In this document: in pieces, positions 1 to 12,495 of the stretch
Position numbering within the stretch: the first letter of the stretch is position 1
Layout: every line of letters begins with the position of its first letter
NCBI GenBank assembly: GCA_016709545.1
Contig: JADJMO010000028.1
Span: 40,132 to 104,131 of the forward strand
Direction: 5' to 3'
Length of the DNA stretch: 64,000 nt
DNA from: Myxococcales bacterium
GTDB taxonomy: Bacteria > Myxococcota_A > Polyangia > Polyangiales > JADJMO01
Position numbers and translations under genes: made by a program
Notes under the pieces: model-generated
Told to the model about the DNA's origin: nothing
Databases searched by the model: none
The model's input: only the letters and a program-made list of their open reading frames with translations

Positions 1-288
1 GGCCTTCTTGGTGCGCTCCTTCGCGCGCTCGCACGACGGTGACACGGGCTTGCACAGCGCGTCACGACCGAGCTGCATGCGACCGAGCCCCGCGCAGGCG
101 GAGGCACAATCCCCGGCGGCCGCGTCGACCTGCCGCTCTCCCACCTCGACGTCGTCGAGGGCCTTGGCGCTCGCGGTGACCGGAACGGCCGGAGGCGCCT
201 TCGGGGCCGCACCTGCGCACGAGAGCCCGACGGACGCCGTCGCCAGCGTTTTGATGGTCGAGAATGCGAGGCGAGCCCACGAGTTCAT
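1..288 (-). CDS. Secreted or lipid-anchored small Cys-containing protein, 3' part outside window
   Basis: Only the first 96 codons are present; the gene runs off the left edge of the window. The frame opens at ATG 288 and reads MNSWARLAFSTIKTL, followed by a hydrophobic stretch ending in VGLSCAG. This looks like a signal peptide with a weak lipobox (Ser at -1 but Gly at -3). The mature part starts with an Ala/Pro-rich linker and then has cysteines in CASACAGLG, ALCKP and PSCERA, ending in a Lys/Arg-rich segment. It is divergent from the Cys-repeat gene that starts at 405. I do not recognise a family. Export is inferred from the N-terminus only, and the C-terminal half would be needed to say more. 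Confidence 0.5.
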   Translation of the reverse strand, partial: MNSWARLAFSTIKTLATASVGLSCAGAAPKAPPAVPVTASAKALDDVEVGERQVDAAAGDCASACAGLGRMQLGRDALCKPVSPSCERAKERTKKA

Positions 289-404
289 CCGTCGCGACTG
301 TACCCCGATGAATGACCGACGCCTACCTCGCGTCCCTAGAAGGAGGCGCACGCCCCGCGCCTCGGCTAGACTGCCGGTTCGTATACCTTTCAAGGAGGCC
401 TCGG

Positions 405-1727
405 ATGCGTATGAAGAAGCTTGGCAAGGTCGCCACCGTCGGGTTGTTGATGGGAGGGGCGGTCCTGCTGCCGAACTGCAACGCCGAGGATCTCGTCAAC
501 GCCTCGCAAGGCTGTGACGGCCTCCAGGTCAAGGTCAAGGCGGCGGACCAGACCGTGCGCGCCTTCGCCGACGCGGCCGTCGAGCTGAACCGAGCGGCCC
601 TCGCGCTCGAAGCCAAGTGGCTCGCGACCTGCAACGCCATCAACGCCGACATGGGCGAAGACACCTCGAAGACCACCGCCGCCGAGGCGTGTGCCATCGT
701 GAACGCGCGCGTGAAGAAGGCGCTCGACGCGGGCGTGAAGGTCTCGCTGGCCGTCAACGGCGGGTGCACGGCGGACGCCAAGATCCAGGCGAGCTGCGAG
801 GCCGACTGCTACGCGGCCGTCAATTGTGACGTCGTGGCCAAGTGCGAGCCCGGCAAGCTCGCCGGAGAGTGCAGCGCCAGCTGCGAAGGCACCTGCGAGG
901 TCCAGGCGCCGAGCGTCGCGTGCAACGGCAAGTGCGAGGGCACCTGCACCGTCGATGCGACCGTCGCGGTGGCGTGTTCGGGCTCCTGCTCCGGCGAGTG
1001 CACGGCCCCCAAGTGGACGGGCACCTGCGAGGCGGGCTGTACCGCGAACTTCTCGGGCACCTGCCAGGGCACCTGCGAGGGCATGTGCGACGGCAAGGCC
1101 ACCTCGGGCGGCACGGCCGGCAACTGCGCCGGCAAGTGCCAGGGTTCCTGCACCGCGAAGGCGACCGGCTCGTGCGACGCCAAGTGCGCGGGGCCGTTCA
1201 GCGGAGGCTGCACCGCCGAGTGCAAGGGCTCCTGCTCCGTCAAGGGTCCGAGCGTCGACTGCAAGGGGCAGTGCTCCGGTGGCTGCACCTACACGCCCGG
1301 CACCGCCAAGTGCGAGGGCACCTGCCGCGGCAAGTGCTCGGTCGAGTTCACCAAGCCGCGCTGCGAGGGCAGCATCGACTGCAAGGTCGACGCGAACTGC
1401 AAGGCCTCGTGCTCCGGCAGGGTCGAGGCGAGCGTCAAGTGCTCGGCCAAGGCCGTCTGGGTCGTCGAGGGCGACGCCAAGCTCTACAACGCCCTCGTCA
1501 AGAACGGCGACGCGATCGGTGAGGCCTTCCAGCTCACCCTCGCGCTGAAGGACCCGATCATCGACCTCGTCGAGAAGACCGGCAAGGCCCTCAAGGCGGT
1601 CGGCGATCTGAGCGCCGCGGGCGTCGTCTGCGTCGCGAGCTCGTTCGACGTGGCCCTCCGGGCCCAGGTCAGCATCAACGTGTCGATCAAGGCCAGCGCC
1701 AGCGTGCAGGGCAGCGCCGGCACCTGA
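405..1727 (+). CDS. Cysteine-triad repeat protein, exported, function unknown
   Basis: This 440-residue protein starts at ATG 405, six bases after a strong AAGGAGG ribosome site (392-398). A more upstream in-frame start at 312 has no such site. Residues 1-24 are basic then hydrophobic (MRMKKLGKVATVGLLMGG...) and look like a signal peptide; the cysteine at 25 follows LPN, which is a poor lipobox. The middle (about 150-370) holds some 43 cysteines, many in triads spaced C-x3-C-x3-C such as CSGSCSGEC, CQGTCEGMC, CAGKCQGSC and CEGTCRGKC, recurring about every 18-22 residues. Both flanks are helical and Cys-poor. Such regular spacing suggests a disulphide-braced fibrous stalk or a metal-binding array at the cell surface; this is inference. 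A hairpin follows at 1765-1798. Confidence 0.8.
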   Translation: MRMKKLGKVATVGLLMGGAVLLPNCNAEDLVNASQGCDGLQVKVKAADQTVRAFADAAVELNRAALALEAKWLATCNAINADMGEDTSKTTAAEACAIVNARVKKALDAGVKVSLAVNGGCTADAKIQASCEADCYAAVNCDVVAKCEPGKLAGECSASCEGTCEVQAPSVACNGKCEGTCTVDATVAVACSGSCSGECTAPKWTGTCEAGCTANFSGTCQGTCEGMCDGKATSGGTAGNCAGKCQGSCTAKATGSCDAKCAGPFSGGCTAECKGSCSVKGPSVDCKGQCSGGCTYTPGTAKCEGTCRGKCSVEFTKPRCEGSIDCKVDANCKASCSGRVEASVKCSAKAVWVVEGDAKLYNALVKNGDAIGEAFQLTLALKDPIIDLVEKTGKALKAVGDLSAAGVVCVASSFDVALRAQVSINVSIKASASVQGSAGT

Positions 1728-1764
1728 GCGGAGTCCACAGGGGGCGCTCGTCGCTCCCGTGGCG

Positions 1765-1798
1765 GAACGTCCTCGCGTGGCGACACGCGGGGACGTTC
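1765..1798 (+). terminator. Strong hairpin, probable terminator of the Cys-triad gene
   Basis: The arms GAACGTCC and GGACGTTC enclose a second paired segment, CGCGTG with CACGCG, around a GCGA tetraloop, with one mismatched base on each side. GCTTTGTG follows, so the U-tract is short. It lies 38 bases after the stop at 1727 and just before the end of the convergent permease gene, so it may act on either strand. Confidence 0.5.
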
Positions 1799-1826
1799 GC
1801 TTTGTGCGCGACCTCGTGAGAGGCCG

Positions 1827-3200
1827 TCAGGCTCCCGAGGTGCGGTCGGACACCTCGCGGAAGTGCAGGAACAGGCTCTGCGCGACGCTGAGCGCCGGCA
1901 CCGCGAGGAGCGCGCCGGCCGCGTGGAACGTGTGCTCGCCCGCGAGCAGCACGAACACCACCAGCACGGGGTGCAGGTGCGCCGAGTCACCGATGATCTT
2001 CGGGTTCAGGAAATTGGCCTCGATCTGGTGGATGAGGACGATCCAGCCCAGCACGAGGAACGCCGTGGGCACCGACTGGGTGAGCCCGATGGCGACCGCC
2101 GGGACGCTCGAGATGATCGACCCGAAGATCGGGATGAGCGACCCGACCGCGGCGACCAGCGAGAGCACCGGCCAGTACTTGAGGCCGATGAGCGCGAAGC
2201 CGATCGCGGTGAGCACGCCGTTGACCGCGCAGATCAGGAGCTGCCCGCGCACCACGCCGGCGAGCCCCTTGTCGAGGCGGCCGAGGAGGGCGTCGAAGTC
2301 GTCGCGCGCCGCGGGCCGCACGAGGCCGCGGAAGAACGCGAGGATGCGCTCGTGCGTGAGCATGATGTACGCCGCGAGCATGAGCGTCATGAAGAACAGG
2401 AAGATGCCGCGCGCCACGTTGCTCACCACGGCGACGCCGCCGCGCACGAGCTCCATGTAGTTGCGCTCGACGTACTGGAAGGCCTTGGCGAGGCCCTTCT
2501 TCTTCTTCAGCTCGGGGGGCTCGATGCGGTAGCCGCCGTCGTCGGTGGGTCGGATGTCGAAGCCGCTGCCGACCTCGACCTCCATCGAACCGTCCGCGTT
2601 CGGCGTGATGGTGACGGCGGGCTTGGGGTCGTCCTCGAGACGGACCGACGACGCGGGCGGTGCGCTCGAGACGGCGGCGCTCGGGGCCGTGGACGCGGCG
2701 CCCGACGCGGCGGGGGCGGCCTCCTCGCCCTGCAGCTCGCGCAGCTTCTTCTCCCACGCCGGCAGCGTGTCCTGCTGGAGCGTCTTGACGATGCGGGGGA
2801 CCTCCCGGGCGAGCGCGCGGCCCTCGGCGGCGAGGCGCGGCGCGGCCAGCCGGCCGAAGCCGTACATGGTGCCGAGCGCCACGACGTAGATACCGACGAT
2901 CGCGACCCACCGGGGCAGCCCCTTCTTCTGCAGCCAGAGCACGCTCGGCGTGAACACGTAGGCGAGCACCAGCGCGAGCACGAACGGCAGGAGCACCTCG
3001 CGCGCGGCGAACAGCACGCCGAACACCATCACCGCCGAGACGATGAGGAACCACGAGCGGCGCGTGATGCGGGCCGGGCGCCCCGGCAGCGAGAGCCGCG
3101 GAGAGTCCATCGGAGTCATGAGGGGCTCGCTGCGGAGCGGCGCGTCCGGCGGAGGGCGGGGGGGCAAGCCGGGCGGCGGATCGGAGGGCCGCTCGCTCAT
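1827..3200 (-). CDS. AI-2E family transporter (PerM/YdiK-like permease)
   Basis: This 457-residue membrane protein matches the AI-2E transporter family (PF01594 type). After a Pro-rich cytoplasmic N-terminus of about 45 residues come paired hydrophobic segments (SWFLIVSAVMVFGVLFAAREVLLPFV and the following LALVLAYVFTP region). A long soluble loop with an Ala/Ser-rich insert follows, then a block of membrane helices near the C-terminus containing VAAVGSLIPIFGSIIS and HTFHAAGALLAVPALS. The substrate cannot be told from sequence; the family includes AI-2 exporters and Na+/H+ antiporters. Its ATG at 3200 overlaps the TGA of the HIT gene (ATGA, 4 bases), so the two are translationally coupled. The large Ala/Ser/Pro loop between the first and second membrane blocks is longer than in enterobacterial members. 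Confidence 0.85.
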   Translation of the reverse strand: MSERPSDPPPGLPPRPPPDAPLRSEPLMTPMDSPRLSLPGRPARITRRSWFLIVSAVMVFGVLFAAREVLLPFVLALVLAYVFTPSVLWLQKKGLPRWVAIVGIYVVALGTMYGFGRLAAPRLAAEGRALAREVPRIVKTLQQDTLPAWEKKLRELQGEEAAPAASGAASTAPSAAVSSAPPASSVRLEDDPKPAVTITPNADGSMEVEVGSGFDIRPTDDGGYRIEPPELKKKKGLAKAFQYVERNYMELVRGGVAVVSNVARGIFLFFMTLMLAAYIMLTHERILAFFRGLVRPAARDDFDALLGRLDKGLAGVVRGQLLICAVNGVLTAIGFALIGLKYWPVLSLVAAVGSLIPIFGSIISSVPAVAIGLTQSVPTAFLVLGWIVLIHQIEANFLNPKIIGDSAHLHPVLVVFVLLAGEHTFHAAGALLAVPALSVAQSLFLHFREVSDRTSGA

Positions 3201-3766
3201 CGCCCACCCTCGGCGGCGGCTCCCGCGAACACGCCGTCCATGCCCGCGAAGGCCGGCAGGAGCCGCGCGAAGGTCTGATCGAGGTACTCGGGCATCACCC
3301 GGAGGTCGGCGATGACCGGCATGAAGTTGGTATCGCCGGTCCAGCGCGGCACGAGGTGCACGTGCAGGTGGTCGGCGATGCCCGCACCCGCGGCGACGCC
3401 CTCGTTGATGCCGTAGTTGATGCCGTGCGGCTTCACGTGCTCGCGCAGGCGCGCGCCGACCTCGCGGACCGCGCGGAAGAGGCGGTCGTTCTCGGACTCG
3501 TCGAGCGCGGAGACCAGCCCGACGTGGCGTCGCGGCATCACCATGACGTGACCCGCAGCGAACGGGTAGCGATTGAGCATCACGGCCACGTCGTCGTTGG
3601 CCACGAGCACGAGGTTCTCGCGGAAGTGCGCCGGGCTCGCGGGGAAGTTGCAGAAGATGCAGCCCGGGCGCGCGCCCGCGTCCTTGTCCTTGGGCGCGAG
3701 GATGTAATCCATGCGCCAGGGAGCCCACATCGGGGCTTGGGCTTCGGGGCGAGGCGGGTCGGACAC
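3197..3766 (-). CDS. HIT-family nucleotide hydrolase/phosphorylase
   Basis: A 189-residue member of the histidine-triad superfamily, of the Fhit/Ap4A-phosphorylase-like branch. The signature HLHVHLVPRW carries the His-x-His-x-His triad; the middle histidine would form the covalent nucleotidyl intermediate. Upstream of it is the GINYGINEGVAAGAG segment typical of this branch. An N-terminal CIFC pair and a second metal-site region suggest a bound zinc. The conserved start-like stretch MWAPWRMDYI begins at residue 13, so an internal start is possible, but ATG 3766 keeps the whole frame. Substrates are probably diadenosine polyphosphates or nucleoside phosphoramidates, inferred from the family. 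It overlaps the downstream permease gene by four bases; no functional link between the two is obvious. Confidence 0.9.
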   Translation of the reverse strand: MSDPPRPEAQAPMWAPWRMDYILAPKDKDAGARPGCIFCNFPASPAHFRENLVLVANDDVAVMLNRYPFAAGHVMVMPRRHVGLVSALDESENDRLFRAVREVGARLREHVKPHGINYGINEGVAAGAGIADHLHVHLVPRWTGDTNFMPVIADLRVMPEYLDQTFARLLPAFAGMDGVFAGAAAEGGR

Positions 3767-3825
3767 GGAGACGTTTGGTAAACGGTCGGCCCGCGAGCGT
3801 CGAGCCGCGAACGCGCCCGGGGCAC

Positions 3826-3865
3826 AAAAAGCAGGGCGGGCGCCCTTTCGAGCACCCGCCCCTGC
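3826..3865 (-). terminator. Rho-independent terminator of rpsA
   Basis: Read on the minus strand, arms GCAGGGGCGGGTGC and GGCGCCCGCCCTGC (one bulge, one G-U pair) enclose a short TCGAAA-type loop and are followed directly by TTTTT (plus-strand AAAAA at 3826-3830). It lies 12 bases beyond the rpsA stop and is the clearest intrinsic terminator in the window. Confidence 0.88.
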
Positions 3866-3877
3866 ACCCTCGCGGGA

Positions 3878-5644
<1,767 letters not shown>

Positions 5645-5902
5645 GTCTCCGCCCTCGTGAAAAGTCTCCGTCTGCATGTAGTGAAGGACCTGCTTTCTGA
5701 TCCCTTCGGGCTGGGCGCCACCACGAACGGACCTCGCGTGGACCGCGACAATCGCGGCCGGTCGCGGGTCCGGATCCTCGGGTGGATCGGCAGACCGACG
5801 GGGGCGGGGCAGGTAGCGCGGGGGGAGGATGCGGTCAACCACCCGACGGCCAGTGCCGAGCTCGGGGCTTCCGACCTTGTTCCAGCGCATACGCCAGTGG
5901 GA

Positions 5903-5921
5903 GATCCAGATGAACTGGATC
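5903..5921. promoter_or_regulatory. Inverted repeat in the rpsA / DUF2378 divergent region
   Basis: Perfect 7-base arms GATCCAG and CTGGATC are separated by ATGAA. The site sits in the 320-base divergent gap between rpsA (minus) and the DUF2378 gene (plus), 47 bases before the latter's chosen start. An operator is possible; the rest of the gap shows no convincing -35/-10 pair and no RNA gene. Confidence 0.35.
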
Positions 5922-5967
5922 TTTGTTGGTTGCTTGGACGCGAGGGTCCTTTGTAGGGTTCGCCTTC

Positions 5968-6696
5968 GTGCAGACCGCCGGCAACAAACCTCCCCTGGAC
6001 GAGGAGAACCGCGAGAGCCCGCCGTCGCTCCGGGAGAGGCGTTCCGCCACGGTGCCGATCCTGCCCGCGGTCGCCTCGGGCACCCGCCCAGCGCTCGTCG
6101 CCGGTTCGAGTCCGTTCCACGCGAAGGGTCTGGTCTTCCAGGGCGCACGAGAGATCCTGGACAAGACCGTGCGCGGCGGCACCACCAGCGTACTCGCTGC
6201 CATCACGCGCGAAGACGGCGCCCTCGCGCGCTTCCTCGAGGGGCCGTTCGCCGCGGGCTCCTGGTACGACGCCCTCCCGCTGGTGCCGCTGTTCGCCACG
6301 GCGGCGCGACTGCGTGGCGTGACGCCGGGCAAGCTCACGCGCGAGCTCGGCGCGCACCTCGCCCGGCGCGATCTGCGAGGTGTCTATCGCGCCATCCTGC
6401 AGGCGGGGTCGCTCGACGTCGTGGCGCTCCGCTTGCCCGAGCTCACCGTGCGCTACTTCGACTTCGGTGAGGTGCAGATCAGCCGCAGCGGCGCGCAGAC
6501 CACCGTGGCCAAGCGCACGGGCATCCCCGACCTGCTCGTGCCTTTCGTCGCGAGCTTCGTCGAGGGCTTCACGCCGAGCGCGCTCGCGCTGGTCGGCGCC
6601 GTCGACGTCCGCGTCACCTTCCAGGACCCCAAGAACGAGACCGTGGCGTCGCGCTTCCCCACGGTGCGCCTCGAGTGGCTCGTCTCCTGGACCTGA
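5968..6696 (+). CDS. DUF2378 (TIGR02265) family protein, Myxococcales-type
   Basis: This 242-residue soluble protein belongs to the DUF2378/TIGR02265 family, known essentially from myxobacteria, where it occurs as many paralogues. The family signature KGLVFQG begins at about residue 53, and the fold continues through the YFDFGEVQISRSG region to the end. The N-terminal 50 residues are a charged, probably disordered linker. GTG 5968 is used because AGGG lies about nine bases upstream; a TTG at 5923 is in frame but has no ribosome site. No enzymatic motif is visible and the function is unknown. It is convergent with the haem lipoprotein gene, only 4 bases apart. Its presence is the best single taxonomic marker in the window. 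Confidence 0.8.
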   Translation: MQTAGNKPPLDEENRESPPSLRERRSATVPILPAVASGTRPALVAGSSPFHAKGLVFQGAREILDKTVRGGTTSVLAAITREDGALARFLEGPFAAGSWYDALPLVPLFATAARLRGVTPGKLTRELGAHLARRDLRGVYRAILQAGSLDVVALRLPELTVRYFDFGEVQISRSGAQTTVAKRTGIPDLLVPFVASFVEGFTPSALALVGAVDVRVTFQDPKNETVASRFPTVRLEWLVSWT

Positions 6697-6700
6697 GCCG

Positions 6701-7645
6701 CTAGAGGCGCGGCGCCGTCTCGCCGAGCTTGCTCGGCACCTCGATGAACGCCTTGCCCGCCGCCGTGTGGCAGGCGTTGCAGGTCGTGCTCATCGTCGCG
6801 TAGGCCTTCTCGATCGCCGGTAGATCGTGGCTGTCGATGGCCTTCTCGAGCGCCGGCACGTCGCGCCCCACCATCAGCTTCTCGAACGCCGTCAGGCTGA
6901 CGCCGGGCGGCAAGGGGGGCAGGGCCGCGGCGGGCAGCTCGTTGGTGAACGTCTCGCCGATCTCCTCGATCTGGTAGCGGGCGAGCTCCCACCGCTTCGC
7001 GAGGACGGCCTTGCCCCCGACCTCGAAGCGGCGCGCGACGGACACCATCACGGTCCCGAAGCTGACCTTGGCGGCTGCGCTGCTGGCCGCTGCGGCGGGC
7101 CCGACGAGGCAGTCGCTGCTCGGGCGGTGATCCACGCGCAGGAGGTCACGCGGCACCCCGAGCCCGACGAGGGCCGCGAGGGTCGACCGCAGGGCCTCGC
7201 TGGTCGGGCAATAGGCGTCGCTGTCGCCGTCGACGATCACCTTGGTGAGCTTGTCGCCGTGCTTCTCGAGGCGCAGCGAGCCCGCGGCGAGCACCGCGCC
7301 GCCGCCAGCGAGGATCGGGTGCGTCCAGCTCGGCGTCGAGCTCGTGACCACCGCCGGGGTGGGAATCGGCGAGAGCACGAGCACCGAGGTCGGGAGCACG
7401 ACGTAGGTGAACAGCTTGCCCGGCTCGAGCTTCGTCAGGTCGCCGAGGTTCTGCGGGCGGAACGCCTGGGTCGGATCGCCGCCGGCCTTCTTGAAGACCT
7501 CGAGCTCGCGGTCGTACGGACGACGCGTGTCGAAGAGGAGAGCCGGCGCTTCCTCGCGAGGAGGCGCCGGCTTCTCACAACCGATCCCGAGCGTCGCGCC
7601 GAGGAGGCCCCCAAGAAGCGCGAGGGCGCCGAGGACCGCGCGCAT
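6701..7645 (-). CDS. Lipoprotein with C-terminal CxxCH haem motif
   Basis: A 314-residue exported protein. Residues 1-22 form a hydrophobic signal sequence ending ATLGIGC, so lipid attachment at Cys23 is likely although the box is imperfect. The middle region (about 30-240) has no recognised domain. Near the C-terminus, residues 289-293 read CNACH, a c-type haem-attachment motif, in a helical context (EKAYATMSTTCNACHTAAGKAF) like that of small cytochrome c or cytochrome c-prime-type helices. The gene starts 3 bases after the pckG stop on the same strand, so the two are probably co-transcribed, an odd pairing with a cytosolic enzyme. A periplasmic redox role is inferred from the haem motif alone; no axial methionine was identified. 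Confidence 0.7.
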   Translation of the reverse strand: MRAVLGALALLGGLLGATLGIGCEKPAPPREEAPALLFDTRRPYDRELEVFKKAGGDPTQAFRPQNLGDLTKLEPGKLFTYVVLPTSVLVLSPIPTPAVVTSSTPSWTHPILAGGGAVLAAGSLRLEKHGDKLTKVIVDGDSDAYCPTSEALRSTLAALVGLGVPRDLLRVDHRPSSDCLVGPAAAASSAAAKVSFGTVMVSVARRFEVGGKAVLAKRWELARYQIEEIGETFTNELPAAALPPLPPGVSLTAFEKLMVGRDVPALEKAIDSHDLPAIEKAYATMSTTCNACHTAAGKAFIEVPSKLGETAPRL

Positions 7646-7648
7646 CGG

Positions 7649-9436
<1,788 letters not shown>

Positions 9437-9514
9437 GGGGGGGCGCGAAGCTACCGCGGCGAGCGGCGGCACGGTAGGCCCGCGCGCGACCGCTCGCCCG
9501 GTGTCGTCTCCCCT

Positions 9515-12029
9515 CTACGCAGCGGGTGCGCCGACCCCCGCACGAAGCGCGGCTTCGTCCAGCAGACGCGAGGAAAGCGCCGGGATCGTGGCGCGAATCG
9601 CTTGCTCCACCGCGCGACGGGTGCGGCGGCCCGTCGAAACCAGGAAGGCCACCACGAGCGCGCGCTCGACGTCCGCGGGGGGTGCCTTCGCCACGAGCAC
9701 GAGGAGCGCCTCGACCGCCTTGCGCACCTGCTCGCCGTACTTCGGGTGTGCCGTGGTGACGCCCGCGGAGAGGAGCGTGAACAGCGCGTCGACGGTCACG
9801 GCGAGCGCGTCGGCCCCGTCCGAGAACGCCCCCGAGGCGCGCTGCCGCGAGAGCAGATCGAAGAGGGGATCTCCGCTCGGCTCGGGCGCCGCGAGCGCGG
9901 CCTCCTTCTCGAACGCACCCCCGTCGTAGGCAGCCTCGGACAGCATGTCCTCGGCGCGCGCCCCGCCCTTGGCCTCGGCAGCGCCCCCTTCGCCGAAGAT
10001 CGCGGCCTTGGCCCGGGCGATCATGCTCGGCTTCGGCGCCATCTTGCGCTTGTGATCGGCGCTCCCCGAGGCCATCGGCGCCGGCGCGGCCGGAGACGGA
10101 GGCGGAGGCATCGCTCCGCCGAGCGGCATGGCCATCGGCATCGGGGGCGCGCCCGGCGCTGCGCCGACGAACGCTCGACCCCGGAAGCCACCGCCGCCGA
10201 AGCCCTGCGCCGCGGGGGCTGCGGCCTGGAACATCGCCCACCCCGCAGGCGCGTTCACCGGGACCGGACGGGCCGCGGCCGCTTCGTGCGTCTTGCGCTC
10301 CCCGGTGCGGGTCTCGACGACGACGAACGACGTGTACCGCGAGGCGATGCGGTGCTCGACCGCGAGGGCGACGATGCGATCCTTCATGGCCCTGGCGCGT
10401 CGCTCCGAGACGTCGGTCACGTCGACGAGCTCGAGGTCACGGACCCGCTCGGCCGCCCACAGCGCGACCACCGCCGGCGCGTCGGCGCGCTCGGGCAGCT
10501 CGCAGCGGTGGGTGAGCGTGTACGGCGCGCCGTCGAGCGTGCCCCGCACGTGGATGGTGCGCGGACCGGCCTTGCCGTAGCGTGCGAACAGGGTCCACGG
10601 CTCGCCGTCGATCAGGTCGGGGAGCTCGGCCGGGGCGAGGTCGTCGAGCGCCTCGCCCTCGACCTCGACCCGCACGTGGCGGACACGCGCCGCGAGGGCC
10701 CGCGCGAACGTGGTCACGACCTTCTCGTCGACGCGCTCACCGGGGTGGATCATCTCGAGCGCGCCGCCCGTCTTGCGCGCGAGCGTGCGCAGCAGGGCGT
10801 CGCTCACGTTGGTGCCGATGCCGAACGGGTAGACCCGCGCGTCGCCGGCCGCCGCGAGCACGTCGCGCGCGATCTCGTCCTCGTTGCCGACCTGACCGTC
10901 GGTGAGCAGCACGACCAGGCCGCCCTGCGCGAGCCGCACCGCGGTGAGCAGCGGCTCTCGCAGCTCGGTGCCGCCGCGCGCGTCGACGCCCTCGATCCAG
11001 CGATCGGCGAGCTCGAGGGTCTTCTGGGTGAACGGCACCGGCTCGTCGCGGAACGCCTCGACGCGGTCGTCGAAGGCGAGGATCGAGAACCGGTCGCCCT
11101 CGCGGAGCTGGCGCAGGCACAGGCGCAGCGCCTTCTTGGCCTCGTCCATCGAGGCGCCGCCCATCGAGCCGGAGCGGTCGACGACGAACACCACCGAGAG
11201 GCCGCGGCTGGCGCGCTTCTCGGCGCGGACGAGCTCGGGCACCAGGGTGAGCGCCACCGTGCCCCGCTCGCCTTCGCGGTGCGCGGCGACGGCCTCGATC
11301 GGGCCTTGCTCGCCCTCGGCGACGATCACGAGGTCGCGATCGAGCGCGGTCGGACCCCCGCGGAACGAGACCCGCGCCCCTCCGGCCTCCCGCTGCACCT
11401 CGATCGCGTGCGACGGAGAGCGCAGCGTGACGTCGGTGCCGACGCGGAACACGAGATCGAGGGCGAGGCGGTAGGCCACGCTCGGGTCGATGGCGGGCGA
11501 GATGCGGTCGGCGTCGGGCAGCGCGTGGTCGGATCGGCGGCGCCGTGGGCGGTGCGATCGCCGGCGGGGGTGCCGGGGATGTACCGCGGCGCGACGAGCG
11601 TCGGCAGGCAGAACCGGAGCGCGCCCTCGTCGCCGGGGACGCGCTGCACGTAGGTGACCTCGACGACGGTGTCCTCGCCCGGCAGCAGGTTGCCGACGTT
11701 GGCGGTGAACACGTTGGCGCGCTCCTGCTCGAGGAGCGCCGCGCCGTGGCCCTGCACCATGGCCTCGTCGTAGGTGGCGAACGCTTGCTCGCGCTCCTGG
11801 ACGACCCCCTCGAGGCGGCGGCCCGCGCACTCCATCACGAAGCCGACGAGCGTGGCGTCCGCGGGGAGGGGGAACACGTAGATCGCCTCGATGGGGCGGC
11901 TCTCCTCGTTGCGGTACTGCTGGCGCACGCGGACGCGGCGAGCCCGCCGACGACCTCGCCCTCCGCCGCGACGCCGCGCAGGGGAATGGGGTGGCCTTCA
12001 CGGGTCGAAAGGCAGCTGGTCTCGATCAT
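9515..12029 (-). CDS. VIT and von Willebrand factor A domain protein (frameshifted twice in this assembly)
   Basis: The intact protein would have about 838 residues. Its N-terminus starts MIETSCLSTREGHPIPL. A VIT (inter-alpha-trypsin inhibitor) domain follows, with blocks YRNEESRPIEAIYVFPLP and ANVFTANVGNLLPGEDTVVEV, then a vWA domain with the metal-site motif VFVVDRSGSMGG. Next come a beta-rich region and an Ala/Pro/Met low-complexity linker before a helical tail. The reading frame breaks near 11938 and near 11531, each repaired by one extra C in a CC run on the coding strand. ATG 12029 overlaps the merR stop (ATGA), so the pair is coupled. VIT/vWA proteins are usually surface or periplasmic in other bacteria, but no signal peptide is seen here. 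Function is unknown; the MerR coupling suggests ligand-induced expression. Confidence 0.8.
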
Positions 12030-12460
12030 CGGATCCCTCCCGGGGGGTTGTTCTTGGTGGTGGCGAGCAGACGTTGGACGAGGTGGGGGTCGGCGCCTTC
12101 GCGAACGAAGAGCTCGACGCCCTCGGCGAGGACGTAGCGAACGCCGCGCTCGCCGTGGGGCAGGGGCGCGGGTGTGACGGGGGCTGGTGCGACGGCGGTC
12201 GGGCCGGGCAGCTTGAGGGTGCCTTCGCTGATCGCAAGCAAGTCCGCGAGCGAGCGCCCCTCGAGTGCCGCGGCGATGGCCTCGAGAGGCCAGAACTGCT
12301 CTTGCAGCGTGCGCAGGGCGCGGAGGCTGGCGAGGTGGATCTCGCCATAACGAGTGTCAGGACCGCGGAACTCCGGCGGGGCCAGGAGACCCCGCTGGAT
12401 GTAGTAACGGACCGTGCGTGGGGACACGCCGGCGCGTCGGGCCAGGTCTTCGAGCTTCAC
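12026..12460 (-). CDS. MerR-family transcriptional regulator
   Basis: A 144-residue regulator. Residues 1-70 form the MerR winged helix-turn-helix (LARRAGVSPRTVRYYIQRGLL, then the RYGEIHLASLRALRTLQ wing and helix). The C-terminal half is short and Pro/Ala-rich and lacks the long dimer helix with metal-binding cysteines of metal sensors, so the inducer cannot be guessed. It starts at GTG 12460, which falls at the predicted +1 of the promoter at 12467-12495, so the message may be leaderless. Its stop overlaps the start of the VIT/vWA gene. Autoregulation is likely because inverted repeats overlap its own -35 box. Confidence 0.88.
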   Translation of the reverse strand: MKLEDLARRAGVSPRTVRYYIQRGLLAPPEFRGPDTRYGEIHLASLRALRTLQEQFWPLEAIAAALEGRSLADLLAISEGTLKLPGPTAVAPAPVTPAPLPHGERGVRYVLAEGVELFVREGADPHLVQRLLATTKNNPPGGIR

Positions 12461-12466
12461 ACCCCG

Positions 12467-12495
12467 AAACTAAGACGCGACACTTGAACTGTCAA
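12467..12495 (-). promoter_or_regulatory. Promoter of the merR-VIT/vWA operon
   Basis: On the minus strand a perfect -35 box TTGACA (12495-12490) is followed after 17 bases by TAGTTT (12472-12467). Transcription would begin about seven bases later, at or next to the merR GTG at 12460. The -10 is weak, as expected of an activated promoter. The whole element lies within the last codons and stop of ureD. Confidence 0.65.

Noticed and set aside
5923..5967. TTG 5923 as start of the DUF2378 gene
   Set aside because: No ribosome site, and the added residues overlap the region just after the inverted repeat; GTG 5968 has a better upstream context.
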